From contig PMSM01000006.1 in the NCBI GenBank assembly GCA_003168335.1, forward strand, positions 186,001 through 250,000: a stretch of 64,000 nucleotides of DNA. The letters run 5' to 3'. Below the pieces are notes generated by a model that made no database searches, had not been told where the DNA came from, and saw only the letters and a program-made list of their open reading frames with translations. Every line of letters starts with the position of its first letter. Position 1 is the stretch's first letter. The position numbers were made by a program, and so were the translations under genes. Shown here piece after piece: positions 52,190 to 60,520 of this stretch. Source of the stretch: Blastocatellia bacterium (GTDB lineage Bacteria > Acidobacteriota > Blastocatellia > Pyrinomonadales > Pyrinomonadaceae).

Positions 52190-52681
52190 TTAGCGCTGCG
52201 GCAACTGCGAGAAGATCACAAAGTGCCCGCCTGGTTCCTTGGCGACGATCTCCTTTGAGCCATAGAACGTGTCGTGTACCGGCTGGACAATTTCGGCTCC
52301 CTGCAAAGATTCCGCGACTGCGTTGATGTCCGCTACTTCCATGAACAGAAAGCTCGGCCCCTGCTCCACGGCCTGGGCCAATGGACTGGCGGGGTCCGCT
52401 TTCATGCCCGAATAAGTTTGATACATTACTTCGACCGAGCCGTTTTCCAGCGCGATAAAGCCGAGGTGGTCGCCTTCGGAAACTTCGATTGTTTTCTTGA
52501 AGCCAAAGCGTTCGGTCCAGAATTTCAGACTGGGTTCGACGCTTTTCACGTGTAGTACCGGGGTTGATTTGCTAATCATCGCTATCCTCTCTCGACCCGT
52601 ATGGGCCGCCGTAAACGCCGTCCAGGTCGCCAGCGCCAATCCAACGGCGGCCGCGACGGCAAAGATCGTCCTTAGTTTCAT
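52190..52681 (-). CDS. VOC/glyoxalase-fold protein
   Basis: A 163-residue protein from ATG 52681. The first 30 residues look like a signal or membrane segment (TIFAVAAAVGLALATWTAF). An ATG at 52579 with a strong GAGAGG site would give the soluble VOC domain alone (MISKSTPVLHVKSVEPSLKFW onward), so both starts are plausible. The VOC domain has WTERFGFKKTIEVSEGDHLGFIALENG and PVHDTFYGSKEIVAKEPGGHFVIFSQ, with possible metal ligands His and Glu. Such proteins include glyoxalases and antibiotic-resistance proteins. It is divergent from the PadR gene, which probably regulates it. Confidence 0.8.
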   Translation of the reverse strand: MKLRTIFAVAAAVGLALATWTAFTAAHTGRERIAMISKSTPVLHVKSVEPSLKFWTERFGFKKTIEVSEGDHLGFIALENGSVEVMYQTYSGMKADPASPLAQAVEQGPSFLFMEVADINAVAESLQGAEIVQPVHDTFYGSKEIVAKEPGGHFVIFSQLPQR

Positions 52682-52715
52682 GGCTAACAAGCTCTTCTTT
52701 CTTGGATTATTCTGG

Positions 52716-52734
52716 CTAGTCTTAATTAGACTAG
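52716..52734. promoter_or_regulatory. Palindromic operator candidate in the VOC/padR intergenic region
   Basis: CTAGTCT-TAATT-AGACTAG is a perfect 7-bp inverted repeat around five bases, five bp before the padR-like ATG 52739 and 35 bp before the VOC start. An extended -10 (TGGTATGAT, 52735-52743) directly follows it. If used, the transcript would start close to the in-frame ATG at 52751. A PadR repressor bound here would cover both promoters. Confidence 0.65.
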
Positions 52735-52738
52735 TGGT

Positions 52739-53383
52739 ATGATAGACAGCATGAAGAGGCCTGTCAAGAAGAAAATTGCGGCAAAACAAAATGAGGGTGC
52801 GCGATCCGGAGGCCTGCGACTGACGACTCCGGACCTCGTAATCTTGAGCCTGCTGGCTGAACGTCCCATGCACGGCTATGAAGTAAACGCCACGCTCGAG
52901 AATCGGAAGATTCGCGATTGGGCCGCCGTCTCTCGCCCGCAGATTTATTATTCGCTGGACAAGCTTACTGGCCTTGGCTTGATTCGCGCCATTGCGGAGG
53001 ATTCGCCTTCCGCCGGACCGGAGCGCCGCGTGCTCCAGACCACTGAGCAGGGCCGCCAGCGTCTGGCTGACGCGCTCGAGGGCGCGCACTGGACCCGCAG
53101 TCGCGTGCATCAGCCATTCCTGACCTGGCTGGCGCTGTCCTGGCAGGCGCGACCACGGGCCTTTCAAAAGCAGCTTGAGCAGCGCCGGCATTTTTTGGAG
53201 AGACAGTTGGCGGAAGAACAGGCCACCTTGAAGGACGTGTTAAAAGAAGTCGGGCATCCTTACCACGAGGCCGTCTGGATGCTCAAATTGGTGATTGCGC
53301 AGATGGAGTTGGAATTGAAATGGCTGGATCGGATCGATCGCGAAACTTCGAAGCGCGCGCCGGCGCGAAAACCGCACTACTGA
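52739..53383 (+). CDS. PadR-family transcriptional regulator
   Basis: A 214-residue protein from ATG 52739; ATG 52751 (MKRPVKKK) is an alternative and would fit a leaderless transcript. Residues about 32-105 form the winged helix of PadR (LVILSLLAERPMHGYEVNATLE, then RPQIYYSLDKLTGLGLI), and a C-terminal helical dimer domain follows (FQKQLEQRRHFLERQLAEEQATL). PadR proteins usually repress a neighbouring divergent gene in response to a small ligand. The palindrome at 52716 and the divergent VOC gene support this. It is convergent with the 53391 gene. Confidence 0.9.
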   Translation: MIDSMKRPVKKKIAAKQNEGARSGGLRLTTPDLVILSLLAERPMHGYEVNATLENRKIRDWAAVSRPQIYYSLDKLTGLGLIRAIAEDSPSAGPERRVLQTTEQGRQRLADALEGAHWTRSRVHQPFLTWLALSWQARPRAFQKQLEQRRHFLERQLAEEQATLKDVLKEVGHPYHEAVWMLKLVIAQMELELKWLDRIDRETSKRAPARKPHY

Positions 53384-53390
53384 TCGACTA

Positions 53391-54353
53391 TTACGCCGCC
53401 GGCAGCAGCCCCTTAATCTCCCTTACCACGCGATTCACTTCTTCCTGATCCGCCAGCGCGATCATGAAGAACTTGTAACCCTGATGAAAACAAATCACGC
53501 CGTTGGCAAACAGCCACACGCCGTCGAGGAAGGGATTGCCGCCGAGCAGCCAGCTTATCGGCGCGCCGGTGATGCCGGCCGGATTGACGATCTGCGCGAA
53601 CATCACCGCGCCCGCGGCGCAACTGAACGCGCCCAGCAAAGGCGCGCCGACGTACTTCGCCATCTTGCGTTGAAATTCAACTCGCTCGCGCTCGGCTTCG
53701 TCTAATTCACCGGCCGCGATGCGCGCTTCCTGCTTTTTCAGGTACTCGTCGAATTTCTCACTAGCTTTTTTCAAACCCCAGACGGGCAGCGCGGAATGCG
53801 TCAGCCAGTGCGGATGCGAACCCAGCAGCACCGCGTCGAGCCCGGGGAATGCGGCGCCCATGCGTACGCCCAGAATTAATGAGAAAGAAACGGCGGCGGC
53901 CTTGCCGGGGTTCTCTTTGACCCAATCTTTCGCTTTCATGATCCCGGCGGTTGCGGCCGCGGTAGCGCGCGTCACCCGCACGCCCTTGCCGGCGAAGTTC
54001 GTCGCGGTCGTCGCATAGCCAACGGCGTCGTCAAAAACTTTCTCGGCCTTCTTGCCGGCAGGTCCGGCCGCATCGCGAATAATCTTGCCGGCATCTTTAG
54101 CTCGCCGCTTGGCTTCATCGACGGCGCGCCCGGCCGTCTCGCGCAGATTCGTTTCGTCGGCAAAGCGTCCGGCCTCAGTCCGCAGTTGTTCGGCGCCGTC
54201 GGCAATCGTCTGCGCGCCTCGACGCGCGGCATCGCCGGCCACGCGCGCGGTGTCTTCAACGATCCCGGTCACGTTGAGCTTCTCGTCCAGCTCGCGCGCT
54301 TTGCGTTTGGCCGCGCGATGCAGGTCGTCAAATTTCTCTTTATAGTCAGCCAT
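53391..54353 (-). CDS. Helical membrane protein with LEA-like N-terminus
   Basis: A 320-residue protein from ATG 54353, preceded by GGGGAG. Residues 1-115 are a long amphipathic helix with repeats such as ARVAGDAARRGAQTIADGAEQLRTEAG and AVDEAKRRAKDAGKIIRDAAG, similar to LEA or apolipoprotein-type helices and to the YtxH-like protein at 31599. Hydrophobic segments follow at about 143-170, 235-265 and 270-300 (AAAVSFSLILGVRMGAAFPGLD; GAPLLGAFSCAAGAVMFAQIV). I do not recognise the family. It is probably an inner-membrane protein with a cytoplasmic helix. Confidence 0.62.
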   Translation of the reverse strand: MADYKEKFDDLHRAAKRKARELDEKLNVTGIVEDTARVAGDAARRGAQTIADGAEQLRTEAGRFADETNLRETAGRAVDEAKRRAKDAGKIIRDAAGPAGKKAEKVFDDAVGYATTATNFAGKGVRVTRATAAATAGIMKAKDWVKENPGKAAAVSFSLILGVRMGAAFPGLDAVLLGSHPHWLTHSALPVWGLKKASEKFDEYLKKQEARIAAGELDEAERERVEFQRKMAKYVGAPLLGAFSCAAGAVMFAQIVNPAGITGAPISWLLGGNPFLDGVWLFANGVICFHQGYKFFMIALADQEEVNRVVREIKGLLPAA

Positions 54354-54452
54354 GCTGGTGAACTCCCCAGCTATTCTACGCCATGAAGCGCGGCGGAGTT
54401 CAGGAATAGTTTCGTCATAGCCGGCGGGGCCGTCTGGCGCCTGGGGAGCCCC

Positions 54453-54610
54453 ATTTGTGGAGTGCGCCGGCAGAGCGAAGCGGCGACCTTGTGTCCGAAA
54501 AACTTTAGTCTGTCGCGCCAACCTAAGTAAACCGCAAGCCTAGCGACAAACTGAAGTTTGGCGGACATCAAAATCGGCGTCGCGCTACGCTGGCCGCCCG
54601 CACTCCAAAT
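54453..54610. repeat. Imperfect nested palindrome, 158 bp, related to 19661-19747
   Basis: The outer arms (ATTTGTGGAGTGCGCCGGC at 54453 and its imperfect complement ending CGCACTCCAAAT at 54610) continue inward through GCGGCGAC and ACTTTAGTCTGTCGC/GCGACAAACTGAAGT. The outer GGAGTGCG motif is shared with the 19661 element. It fills most of the 310-bp gap before yacG. Confidence 0.68.
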
Positions 54611-54623
54611 TTGTTTTCTCTCC

Positions 54624-54658
54624 CAGCCTTTACTTTTCGCTTCTTCCTTCTTACTTTT
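54624..54658 (+). repeat. 7-bp-period leader before yacG
   Basis: CAGCCTT, TACTTTT, CGCTTCT, TCCTTCT and TACTTTT are five tandem heptamers sharing CTT-type cores, ending five bases before the ATG at 54664. There is no Shine-Dalgarno; the leader is pyrimidine-rich. Confidence 0.65.
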
Positions 54659-54663
54659 GCCTT

Positions 54664-54885
54664 ATGCTGAAATGTCCCACGTGTGACAAAGCGGTTGAAT
54701 GGCAGGACAATCCCTGGCGTCCGTTTTGTTCAGAGCGATGCAAGCTGATCGACTTCGGCCGGTGGGCCAACGAGGAATATCGGGTGCCGGGACAGAACAG
54801 TAGTCCCGCCGAAGGCGATGAACTACCGACAGTCGATAAAGCGAATGTCGAAGACGACGGAGAGTCTGTGGGTGGTGAGCTGTAG
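54664..54885 (+). CDS. yacG: YacG zinc-finger protein (DNA gyrase inhibitor family)
   Basis: A 73-residue protein. Cys4, Cys7, Cys22 and Cys26 (CPTC ... CSERC) form the zinc site, followed by [17 protein letters not shown], the YacG hallmark, and an acidic tail. E. coli YacG binds GyrB and inhibits gyrase. The first segment and length match well. The next gene starts three bases after the stop, so the two are likely co-translated. Confidence 0.92.
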   Translation: MLKCPTCDKAVEWQDNPWRPFCSERCKLIDFGRWANEEYRVPGQNSSPAEGDELPTVDKANVEDDGESVGGEL

Positions 54886-54888
54886 ATC

Positions 54889-55413
54889 GTGAACCGAAGA
54901 TTCAAGTCTGCCGTCGCGCTGATGACGCTGATGCTCTGGTCGGCCCTGGTTTTTAGTGCCTGCACCAGGGCGCCTGTGGGGCCAGTCGGGGCGCTCGCGC
55001 CTGGCGGTTGGACACTTGATAACAATCAGCGCGCAAAGCTTTCCGACTACAAGGGAAAAGTTGTGGTGCTGGATTTTTATGCGACCTGGTGCGAACCTTG
55101 CCGGGCAGAGACGCCTCGTCTCGTTGAATTGCAGCGACAATATACCGCGCAGGGTTTGCAAGTCATCGGATTGAATGTCGGCGGCGAAGAGGATCGCGAA
55201 CAGGTTCCGAACTATGCGAAGCAGTTTGGGATTCAGTATCCACTGGCGTTTCCCGACGACGAATTGGCCGATGGTTACCTGGGCGACAATCAGAACATTC
55301 CGCAGGCTTTGGTTTTCGATCGCCACGGAACCATGGTTAAGCGTTTCGTAGGTTACAGTGAAAGCTCGGGAGCTGAACTTGAGCGGGTCGTTAAAGCATC
55401 GCTCTCACAATGA
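54889..55413 (+). CDS. TlpA/ResA-like thioredoxin-fold lipoprotein
   Basis: A 174-residue protein starting at GTG 54889. It has a lipoprotein signal (LMLWSALVFSAC, lipid anchor Cys25). The thioredoxin fold has WCEPC (Cys68, Cys71) after VVVLDFYAT, GLNVGGEEDREQV and the cis-Pro in IPQALVF. It probably reduces or isomerises disulfides in the periplasm, in the style of TlpA/ResA in cytochrome maturation; no cytochrome genes are near. It overlaps no gene and starts three bases after yacG. Confidence 0.9.
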   Translation: MNRRFKSAVALMTLMLWSALVFSACTRAPVGPVGALAPGGWTLDNNQRAKLSDYKGKVVVLDFYATWCEPCRAETPRLVELQRQYTAQGLQVIGLNVGGEEDREQVPNYAKQFGIQYPLAFPDDELADGYLGDNQNIPQALVFDRHGTMVKRFVGYSESSGAELERVVKASLSQ

Positions 55414-55420
55414 GACCAGC

Positions 55421-56206
55421 ATGATTCGTGAAAAACTGATCGAGAAAAGCATTGGCGACAATAAAAAGTTTCGCTGGCGCAGCCATGAGATCTCGCGCAT
55501 CGAGGGCTTGAGCGATGCGGTCTTTGCCTTTGCGGTGACGCTGCTGGTCGTCTCACTGGAAGTGCCCCGGACGTTCGGCGAGTTGATGTATGCGATGCGT
55601 GGTTTCGGCGCTTTCGCGATTTCCTTCACCTTGCTCTTTATCGTCTGGTTCAATCAATACAAGTTCTTCCGGCGTTACGGCTTGCAGGATAACGTCACAG
55701 TGCTGCTCAACGGTGTCTTGCTGTTTGTCGTCCTCTTTTACGTCTATCCGTTAAAGTTTGTCTTCACCTTGATGGTCAACAATTTCACCGGAGGCGATGG
55801 TTCCCTCAGACTTCCCAACGGCGCCATCGAGCACATGGTTGAGAACCGTGATCAAATAGCGGTTCTGATGATTATTTTCGGCGCCGGCTACATTGCGGTA
55901 TTCGGAGTCTTCGTGCTGCTTTACTGGCGCGCCTATCGCCAGCGCTCGGTACTTGCTCTGAACGAGCTGGAGGTCTTTGACACTCGTGAGGACATTCAGG
56001 AGAGCGCGCTAAACGTGGGCATTGGAACACTCTCGGTCATCTTTGCCACGCTGGGAGGCAGGTTTGCCGGCGTGTCAGGAATGACTTACATGCTCTGCCC
56101 GATTGTGCTAACGCTGCACGGAACAATTATGGGCAAGCGAAGAAGGAGAATTGAAGATCGATTTGGCCCGCGCGAAAAGTCCGTTCCGGAGGCTGAAATG
56201 CCATGA
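55421..56206 (+). CDS. TMEM175-like (DUF1211) potassium-channel family protein
   Basis: A 261-residue membrane protein from ATG 55421, eight bases after the TlpA-like stop. RIEGLSDAVFAFAVTLLVV (26-44) is the TMEM175 first-helix motif (FSD in the family, LSD here), whose conserved hydrophobic residues line the K+ pore. Five more hydrophobic segments follow. Bacterial members have six helices per subunit and form tetramers. A second motif-bearing repeat is not seen. Channel function is inferred from the family. The stop overlaps the next start (ATGA). Confidence 0.82.
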   Translation: MIREKLIEKSIGDNKKFRWRSHEISRIEGLSDAVFAFAVTLLVVSLEVPRTFGELMYAMRGFGAFAISFTLLFIVWFNQYKFFRRYGLQDNVTVLLNGVLLFVVLFYVYPLKFVFTLMVNNFTGGDGSLRLPNGAIEHMVENRDQIAVLMIIFGAGYIAVFGVFVLLYWRAYRQRSVLALNELEVFDTREDIQESALNVGIGTLSVIFATLGGRFAGVSGMTYMLCPIVLTLHGTIMGKRRRRIEDRFGPREKSVPEAEMP

Positions 56207-56808
56207 CCGTGCACGTCGAGTTCTGGCCCACTCTCGCCGTCATCGTCGTAATGCTGTCGTGGTTCGCGTTCGTCGTCGTATTCGTGGTGTTTCTAGCGCG
56301 CCAGAAGGCGCCCTCTGCGCCTGACCGCAAGCGCGCCCGCACCTCGATCGTCGGCATTGCCCTGCAAGGCATCAGTTACGCAATCGTCTGGACGTTTCGC
56401 CGCGCACCGTTTACTCCGATCGTTTCGTCCCGCAAGACTGTAGAAATCGCCACGGCCCTCGTAACGATGGCCCTCGCTATTGGATCAGTTTGGTTCGTCT
56501 CCGCGGCGGTCCGTACCCTGGGCAAGCAATGGAGTTTGGCCGCGCGGGTGTTGGAAGGACATAAATTAATCACAGCAGGGCCTTATGGTATCGTGCGGAA
56601 TCCGATTTACACAGGAATGTTCGGGATGCTGCTGGCGACCGGGCTGGCGATCAGCCATTGGATCGGACTGGTGATAGCCATAGCCGTATACGCCGTCGGC
56701 ACGGTGATTCGCGTGCACAGTGAAGAGAAGCTTTTGCGCGGTGCGTTTGGCGAGGAATTCGAAGCCTATGCTCGCAAGGTGCCCGCGGTCGTGCCTTTCC
56801 TTTTTTGA
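56203..56808 (+). CDS. Isoprenylcysteine methyltransferase-like membrane protein
   Basis: A 201-residue protein whose ATG overlaps the previous stop. Four to five membrane segments are seen. The C-terminal half has the ICMT/PEMT signature: LITAGPYGIVRNPIYTGMFG with the RNPxYTG motif (SAM and lipid binding), and VHSEEKLLRGAFGEEFEAYARKVP, in which E..L...FG.....Y is typical. It probably methylates a lipid or isoprenoid-type substrate with SAM; the actual substrate is unknown. It follows the channel-like gene in one operon. Confidence 0.85.
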   Translation: MTVHVEFWPTLAVIVVMLSWFAFVVVFVVFLARQKAPSAPDRKRARTSIVGIALQGISYAIVWTFRRAPFTPIVSSRKTVEIATALVTMALAIGSVWFVSAAVRTLGKQWSLAARVLEGHKLITAGPYGIVRNPIYTGMFGMLLATGLAISHWIGLVIAIAVYAVGTVIRVHSEEKLLRGAFGEEFEAYARKVPAVVPFLF

Positions 56809-56817
56809 GAGACCATT

Positions 56818-58257
56818 TTGAAAAGAGCAAAAATACTAGCCACCATCGGTCCGGCTTCGCGTGACCCGAAAACAATGGAAGCGCTGCTGGCCGCCGGCGT
56901 TGACGGCGTGCGCATCAACATGTCGCACGGAACGCAGGCAGAAAAGGCACAGGACATCTCGATGGCGCGCGCAGCCGCGGCAAAGATGAATCGCCCGCTG
57001 GCCGTGCTGGTCGATCTCTCCGGGCCGAAAATTCGCACGCGCACGCTCAAGGACCATCAAACGGTGAGGCTGTCAGCCAACCAGCAATTCATCATCACCA
57101 CTCGCGACATCGAAGGCGACAACACCCAGGTCGCCACGAACTACCCGGGCATGCCGAGCGACGTGCATACCGGCGCGCGCATCCTGCTCGACGACGGCGC
57201 GATCGAACTGCGGGTTGAAAGCACGACCGAGACCGATGTCACTACGCGAGTCATCAACGGCGGGATTCTCGGCGAGCGCAAGGGCATCAATCTACCCGGC
57301 ATCACTCTGCCCATTCCTTCTTTGACCGAAAAGGACCACGACGATTTGCAGTGGGCCGCGCAGCAATCGGTCGATTACTTTGCGCTGTCGTTTGTCCGCA
57401 GCGGCGCTGATTGCACCGAGGCGAAAGAGTTGATTAAGGCCGCCGGCAGCGCGGCGCCACTCGTCGCCAAGATCGAAAAGTCTGAAGCCATCGATCACCT
57501 GGGTGAAATCATCGCCGCCGCCGATGGCGTGATGGTAGCGCGCGGCGATCTGGGAGTGGAAACCAGTGTCGAGCTGGTGCCGGTCTATCAAAAGCAGATC
57601 ATCGAGCAGGCAAATAAAGCAGGCAAACTGGTGATCACCGCGACGCAGATGTTGCAATCGATGGTTGCCAGTCCGCGACCTACCCGCGCCGAAGCTACCG
57701 ACGTGGCCAACGCCGTCTGGGACGGATCAGATTGCCTGATGTTGTCGGGCGAAACGGCGACCGGGCTTTATCCGGTAGCCGCAGTCGCCACGATGGCGCG
57801 CATCATCGAGACGGCCGAAACTCGCAACGAAAAAGGATCCATTGTCAGTAAGCTCGTGGGCCGGCAAAGTGGCCGCGTTAGTCGGGCCTTGTGCGAAGCG
57901 GCCGCATTTGCCGCCGACGAGATGAACACGCGCATCATCGCAGTCTTTACGGAATCAGGATTGATGGCGCGTCGCCTGTCCACGCTGCGGCCGGATCAAC
58001 GGATCATCGCCCTCACATCTTCTCGCGAAGTGATTAACGACCTGGCGCTGATCTGGGGCATTGAGCCGGTGCTCATCTCGCGCTCAAAGAGTACCGAAGA
58101 GGTACTCAAGATCGGCGAGCAGGCTTTGCTTCAGGCTAATCTGGTGCAAATAGGAGATACGATCGTGGTTATGGCCGGCCGGCTGTCAGGCCTGGGATTG
58201 TCGAGTTCAGTGACGCTGTATACGGTGGCGGGAGATATTCACGAGACGGTTGAGTAG
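56818..58257 (+). CDS. pyk: Pyruvate kinase
   Basis: A 479-residue glycolytic enzyme (phosphoenolpyruvate + ADP to pyruvate + ATP). The start is a TTG at 56818, which gives the standard N-terminus KRAKILATIGPASRDP. Other marks are GVDGVRINMSHG, LVDLSGPKIRTRTL, VAKIEKSEAIDHLGEI, MVARGDLGVE, ITATQMLQSM and DCLMLSGETATGLYPV. The C-terminal allosteric domain is complete. There is no post-synthesis PEP-utiliser domain. It ends two bases before the convergent DUF2442 gene. Confidence 0.95.
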   Translation: MKRAKILATIGPASRDPKTMEALLAAGVDGVRINMSHGTQAEKAQDISMARAAAAKMNRPLAVLVDLSGPKIRTRTLKDHQTVRLSANQQFIITTRDIEGDNTQVATNYPGMPSDVHTGARILLDDGAIELRVESTTETDVTTRVINGGILGERKGINLPGITLPIPSLTEKDHDDLQWAAQQSVDYFALSFVRSGADCTEAKELIKAAGSAAPLVAKIEKSEAIDHLGEIIAAADGVMVARGDLGVETSVELVPVYQKQIIEQANKAGKLVITATQMLQSMVASPRPTRAEATDVANAVWDGSDCLMLSGETATGLYPVAAVATMARIIETAETRNEKGSIVSKLVGRQSGRVSRALCEAAAFAADEMNTRIIAVFTESGLMARRLSTLRPDQRIIALTSSREVINDLALIWGIEPVLISRSKSTEEVLKIGEQALLQANLVQIGDTIVVMAGRLSGLGLSSSVTLYTVAGDIHETVE

Positions 58258-58259
58258 GC

Positions 58260-58526
58260 CTAAGTCCCTTGAAAATCGGCTCCAGCCATCAGTCCCGCTA
58301 CCGATAAATCTTCATCCAATTCCGGCCAGTGCATTGAGGTTCCACCGCCGCCGATTTCATATTTCGTCCGCTGATCTGATGTAGCCTCGCGCAACATGGG
58401 AAACCAGATGATTGGTACGCTGATGGAGCGCCCGTCAGTAAGAGTGACGTGCATCATCTCTTCGTCAAAGCTAACAGACTTGGCCAATGCCGTTGTCGGA
58501 ACATAGGCTCTTTGAGATTTGCTCAC
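58260..58526 (-). CDS. DUF2442 domain protein
   Basis: An 88-residue protein starting at GTG 58526, which overlaps the stop of the radical SAM gene (GTGA). The DUF2442 core is [28 protein letters not shown], then [16 protein letters not shown]-type C-terminus (here [19 protein letters not shown]). Such proteins are often antitoxin-like or partners of DUF4160 proteins; no such partner is here. The overlap shows translational coupling with the upstream gene. Confidence 0.9.
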   Translation of the reverse strand: MSKSQRAYVPTTALAKSVSFDEEMMHVTLTDGRSISVPIIWFPMLREATSDQRTKYEIGGGGTSMHWPELDEDLSVAGLMAGADFQGT

Positions 58527-59545
58527 TCAGCCCGCAAAACCTCACCCACCCGATCCTTTTCTTTCTGCTTCTGCTCGCGGCGGATCTGGACGGGCGTCAT
58601 TTGCGGATCGCGCCAATTGTCGAGGATGCCGACCTGATGCACGCATTGAATCGTGCAGGTGGGCGCGCACCATTTTTCGGTTTTGTATTCGCGCGCGAAA
58701 TCTTCCATCGTGTAGTCTTCGAGCGGAGTGCCCGGATAGCCGCGCTGCTGCGAACACCAGTGCACCAGACCGTCTTCGCAGATGTAGAGGTAGCGCGAGC
58801 CGGAACGACAGCGCCATTCGTAAGGCTTGCCTTCGGCGATACTGTCCTGAAACCAATTGAGCCGCGCGTGATCCTTGTTGCCGAGCTTCTTCACGGCATG
58901 AAAGATTTGTTTTTCAGTTTCGGTGAGCGGCTTCAGCGTGCCGTCGCCATCGTGAATCACGCCTACAGTGGTTGAGAAGCCCAGCTCGACCGCGCGCTTT
59001 GCGACAGTGAGCGCATCCTCCGGTTGCTTGATGCCGCCGCCGATTACTGAGTTGATGTTGATGTGAAAGTCGGAGTGCTCTGCCAGATAACGCAGTTTCT
59101 TGTCCAGCACCCGCAGACTCTTGCGCGAGACTTCGTCGGGATTGACGTTGTCGATGCTGATTTGCAGGTACTCGAGGCCCGCGTCGTTCAGGCGCCTGAT
59201 GCGATCGGGAGTGAAGTAATAGCCGTTTGAAATCAACCCGGCAATCATCCCATGCGAGCGAATGTGACGAATGATCTGATCAAGCTCCGGGTGCATCATC
59301 GGCTCGCCGCCGGAAATAGTAACGACCGAAGTACCGAGTTCGGCAAGCTTGTCGAGCCGCAGCTTCATCACCTCGAGCGGCACCGGCTTGGAAACCTGAT
59401 CGTATTCGTTGCAATAGCCGCAGGCGAGATTACAGCGCCGCATCGGGATGATGTGCGCCAGCACGACGTGGTTCGTCGACAGCAGCGCGCGCGAAATGAA
59501 GGCGGCTTCGCGTAGTTTAAGTTTGAGAAAAGTGCTCTTTCGCAT
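58523..59545 (-). CDS. Radical SAM protein with Cys-rich C-terminal cluster region
   Basis: About 340 residues from ATG 59545; a frame to 59617 is longer but has no better start. The radical SAM motif CNLACGYC (Cys38, Cys42, Cys45) and [18 protein letters not shown] are present. The C-terminal part has [19 protein letters not shown] and [10 protein letters not shown], which could bind an auxiliary [4Fe-4S] cluster (SPASM-like). It probably modifies a peptide or other substrate using SAM. No precursor peptide is obvious nearby, and the downstream partner is the coupled DUF2442 gene. Confidence 0.85.
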   Translation of the reverse strand: MRKSTFLKLKLREAAFISRALLSTNHVVLAHIIPMRRCNLACGYCNEYDQVSKPVPLEVMKLRLDKLAELGTSVVTISGGEPMMHPELDQIIRHIRSHGMIAGLISNGYYFTPDRIRRLNDAGLEYLQISIDNVNPDEVSRKSLRVLDKKLRYLAEHSDFHININSVIGGGIKQPEDALTVAKRAVELGFSTTVGVIHDGDGTLKPLTETEKQIFHAVKKLGNKDHARLNWFQDSIAEGKPYEWRCRSGSRYLYICEDGLVHWCSQQRGYPGTPLEDYTMEDFAREYKTEKWCAPTCTIQCVHQVGILDNWRDPQMTPVQIRREQKQKEKDRVGEVLRAE

Positions 59546-59629
59546 TCGAATCCAACGACTGCGTTTAGGTTTCGAGAAGGATATGACGACATCGCCGAGA
59601 AGGCAAGAACGCTTCACCGCCGGCGACTC

Positions 59630-59667
59630 TTAAAACATCGAAGGGCCTCGGTTTCCCGAAGCCCTTC
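59630..59667 (-). terminator. Rho-independent terminator of the Lol-like cluster
   Basis: On the minus strand GAAGGGCTTCGG pairs with CCGAGGCCCTTC across a GAAA loop (59667-59640, one G-T pair), followed by a short T-run (GATGTTTTAAG). Confidence 0.75.
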
Positions 59668-59692
59668 ACCATTTGAAATCAAGCGCGGAGCC

Positions 59693-60397
59693 TTAGCCCT
59701 TTACGTGCTTCACGTTCGGATCCAGCTTGAGCTTAAATTCACCCGGCAGAATTGTCTGGTTCTTTTCGACGTTCGTCAAACGCACGGTGGTCGCGTCGTC
59801 ATTCTTTTCGACCATCTTGGTTTGCACCGGCATACCGCCATCGTCAACCCAAAGCTCAATGTATTTATAACTCGCTGCTGTTTTCGGAAACACTTTGAAG
59901 TGCGTCGTATGTACACCGCCCGAGAGCGTTTCATCCCTCACGTCCTGAGGCTCGCCAAACCTGGTACGAAGTTGGGTCGCCGACATATTCATCAGCGCCA
60001 GCACGTCGCCATCTTTACTTGGCATCGATCGGGTTTTTCCTTCCAGCACGGTTCCCAGACGTGGCCGGAACAAATTGTACTGGCCATTCATCACGGCCAG
60101 GATCTCATGCTGCGGCTGCGTCCACTCCAGCCGGACAAATGCACTGCTGCTTCCGGCAGGCCCCGGAATGTAAAGCACAATACCCTGGTATCTATCCTCA
60201 TCACGAAGCTGCGCGTTGTACTTCCACATGGTGATGTTGGCCCGGAGGGTTTTCAAACTCTGATTATTTTTCCCCATCCGGCTGAGAGCCGAACTCCACA
60301 GGCCCGCGCCCTGTGCATTGACCGTCGAGGTCGCAGGAAATGATAGCGCCGTCAATAACAACCCAATCACTAAACTGATAGAGAATATTTTCTTCAT
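59693..60397 (-). CDS. LolA-like outer-membrane lipoprotein-sorting protein
   Basis: A 234-residue protein from ATG 60397 (AGGAG at proper distance; an ATG three bases earlier is too close). The signal peptide ends at about residue 28 (STVNAQG). The body has TLRANITMWKYN, LVWT-type strands, FRPRLGTVLEGKTRSMPS, VFPKTAASYKYIELWVDDGGMPVQTKMVEKNDDATTVRLTNV and KNQTILPGEFKLKLDPN, the usual order in LolA-fold proteins. It probably carries lipoproteins from the permease complex to the outer membrane. It has its own strong promoter inside the end of the upstream gene. Confidence 0.82.
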   Translation of the reverse strand: MKKIFSISLVIGLLLTALSFPATSTVNAQGAGLWSSALSRMGKNNQSLKTLRANITMWKYNAQLRDEDRYQGIVLYIPGPAGSSSAFVRLEWTQPQHEILAVMNGQYNLFRPRLGTVLEGKTRSMPSKDGDVLALMNMSATQLRTRFGEPQDVRDETLSGGVHTTHFKVFPKTAASYKYIELWVDDGGMPVQTKMVEKNDDATTVRLTNVEKNQTILPGEFKLKLDPNVKHVKG

Positions 60398-60492
60398 CAT
60401 AGCTCCTAAAACTGAAGGCCCCTGCGGGCCCCATGATAAGCCTTGAGTACGCTCCAAGTGATATCGCGCCCCAAGCCGATTTATGTCACAAA

Positions 60493-60520
60493 ATTATAAA
60501 GCATGGTCAGCGAATGTCAA
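60493..60520 (-). promoter_or_regulatory. Near-consensus sigma70 promoter of the LolA-like gene
   Basis: On the minus strand TTGACA (60520-60515), a 16-bp spacer and TATAAT (60498-60493). The -35 is inside the last codons of the 60507 gene. Transcription would start near 60486, giving a leader of about 90 bases. Confidence 0.75.

Noticed and set aside
52682-53191. N-terminal extension of the VOC protein to 53191
   Set aside because: It would overlap the padR-like gene in antisense; the signal-like start at 52681 or the ribosome site before 52579 is far better.
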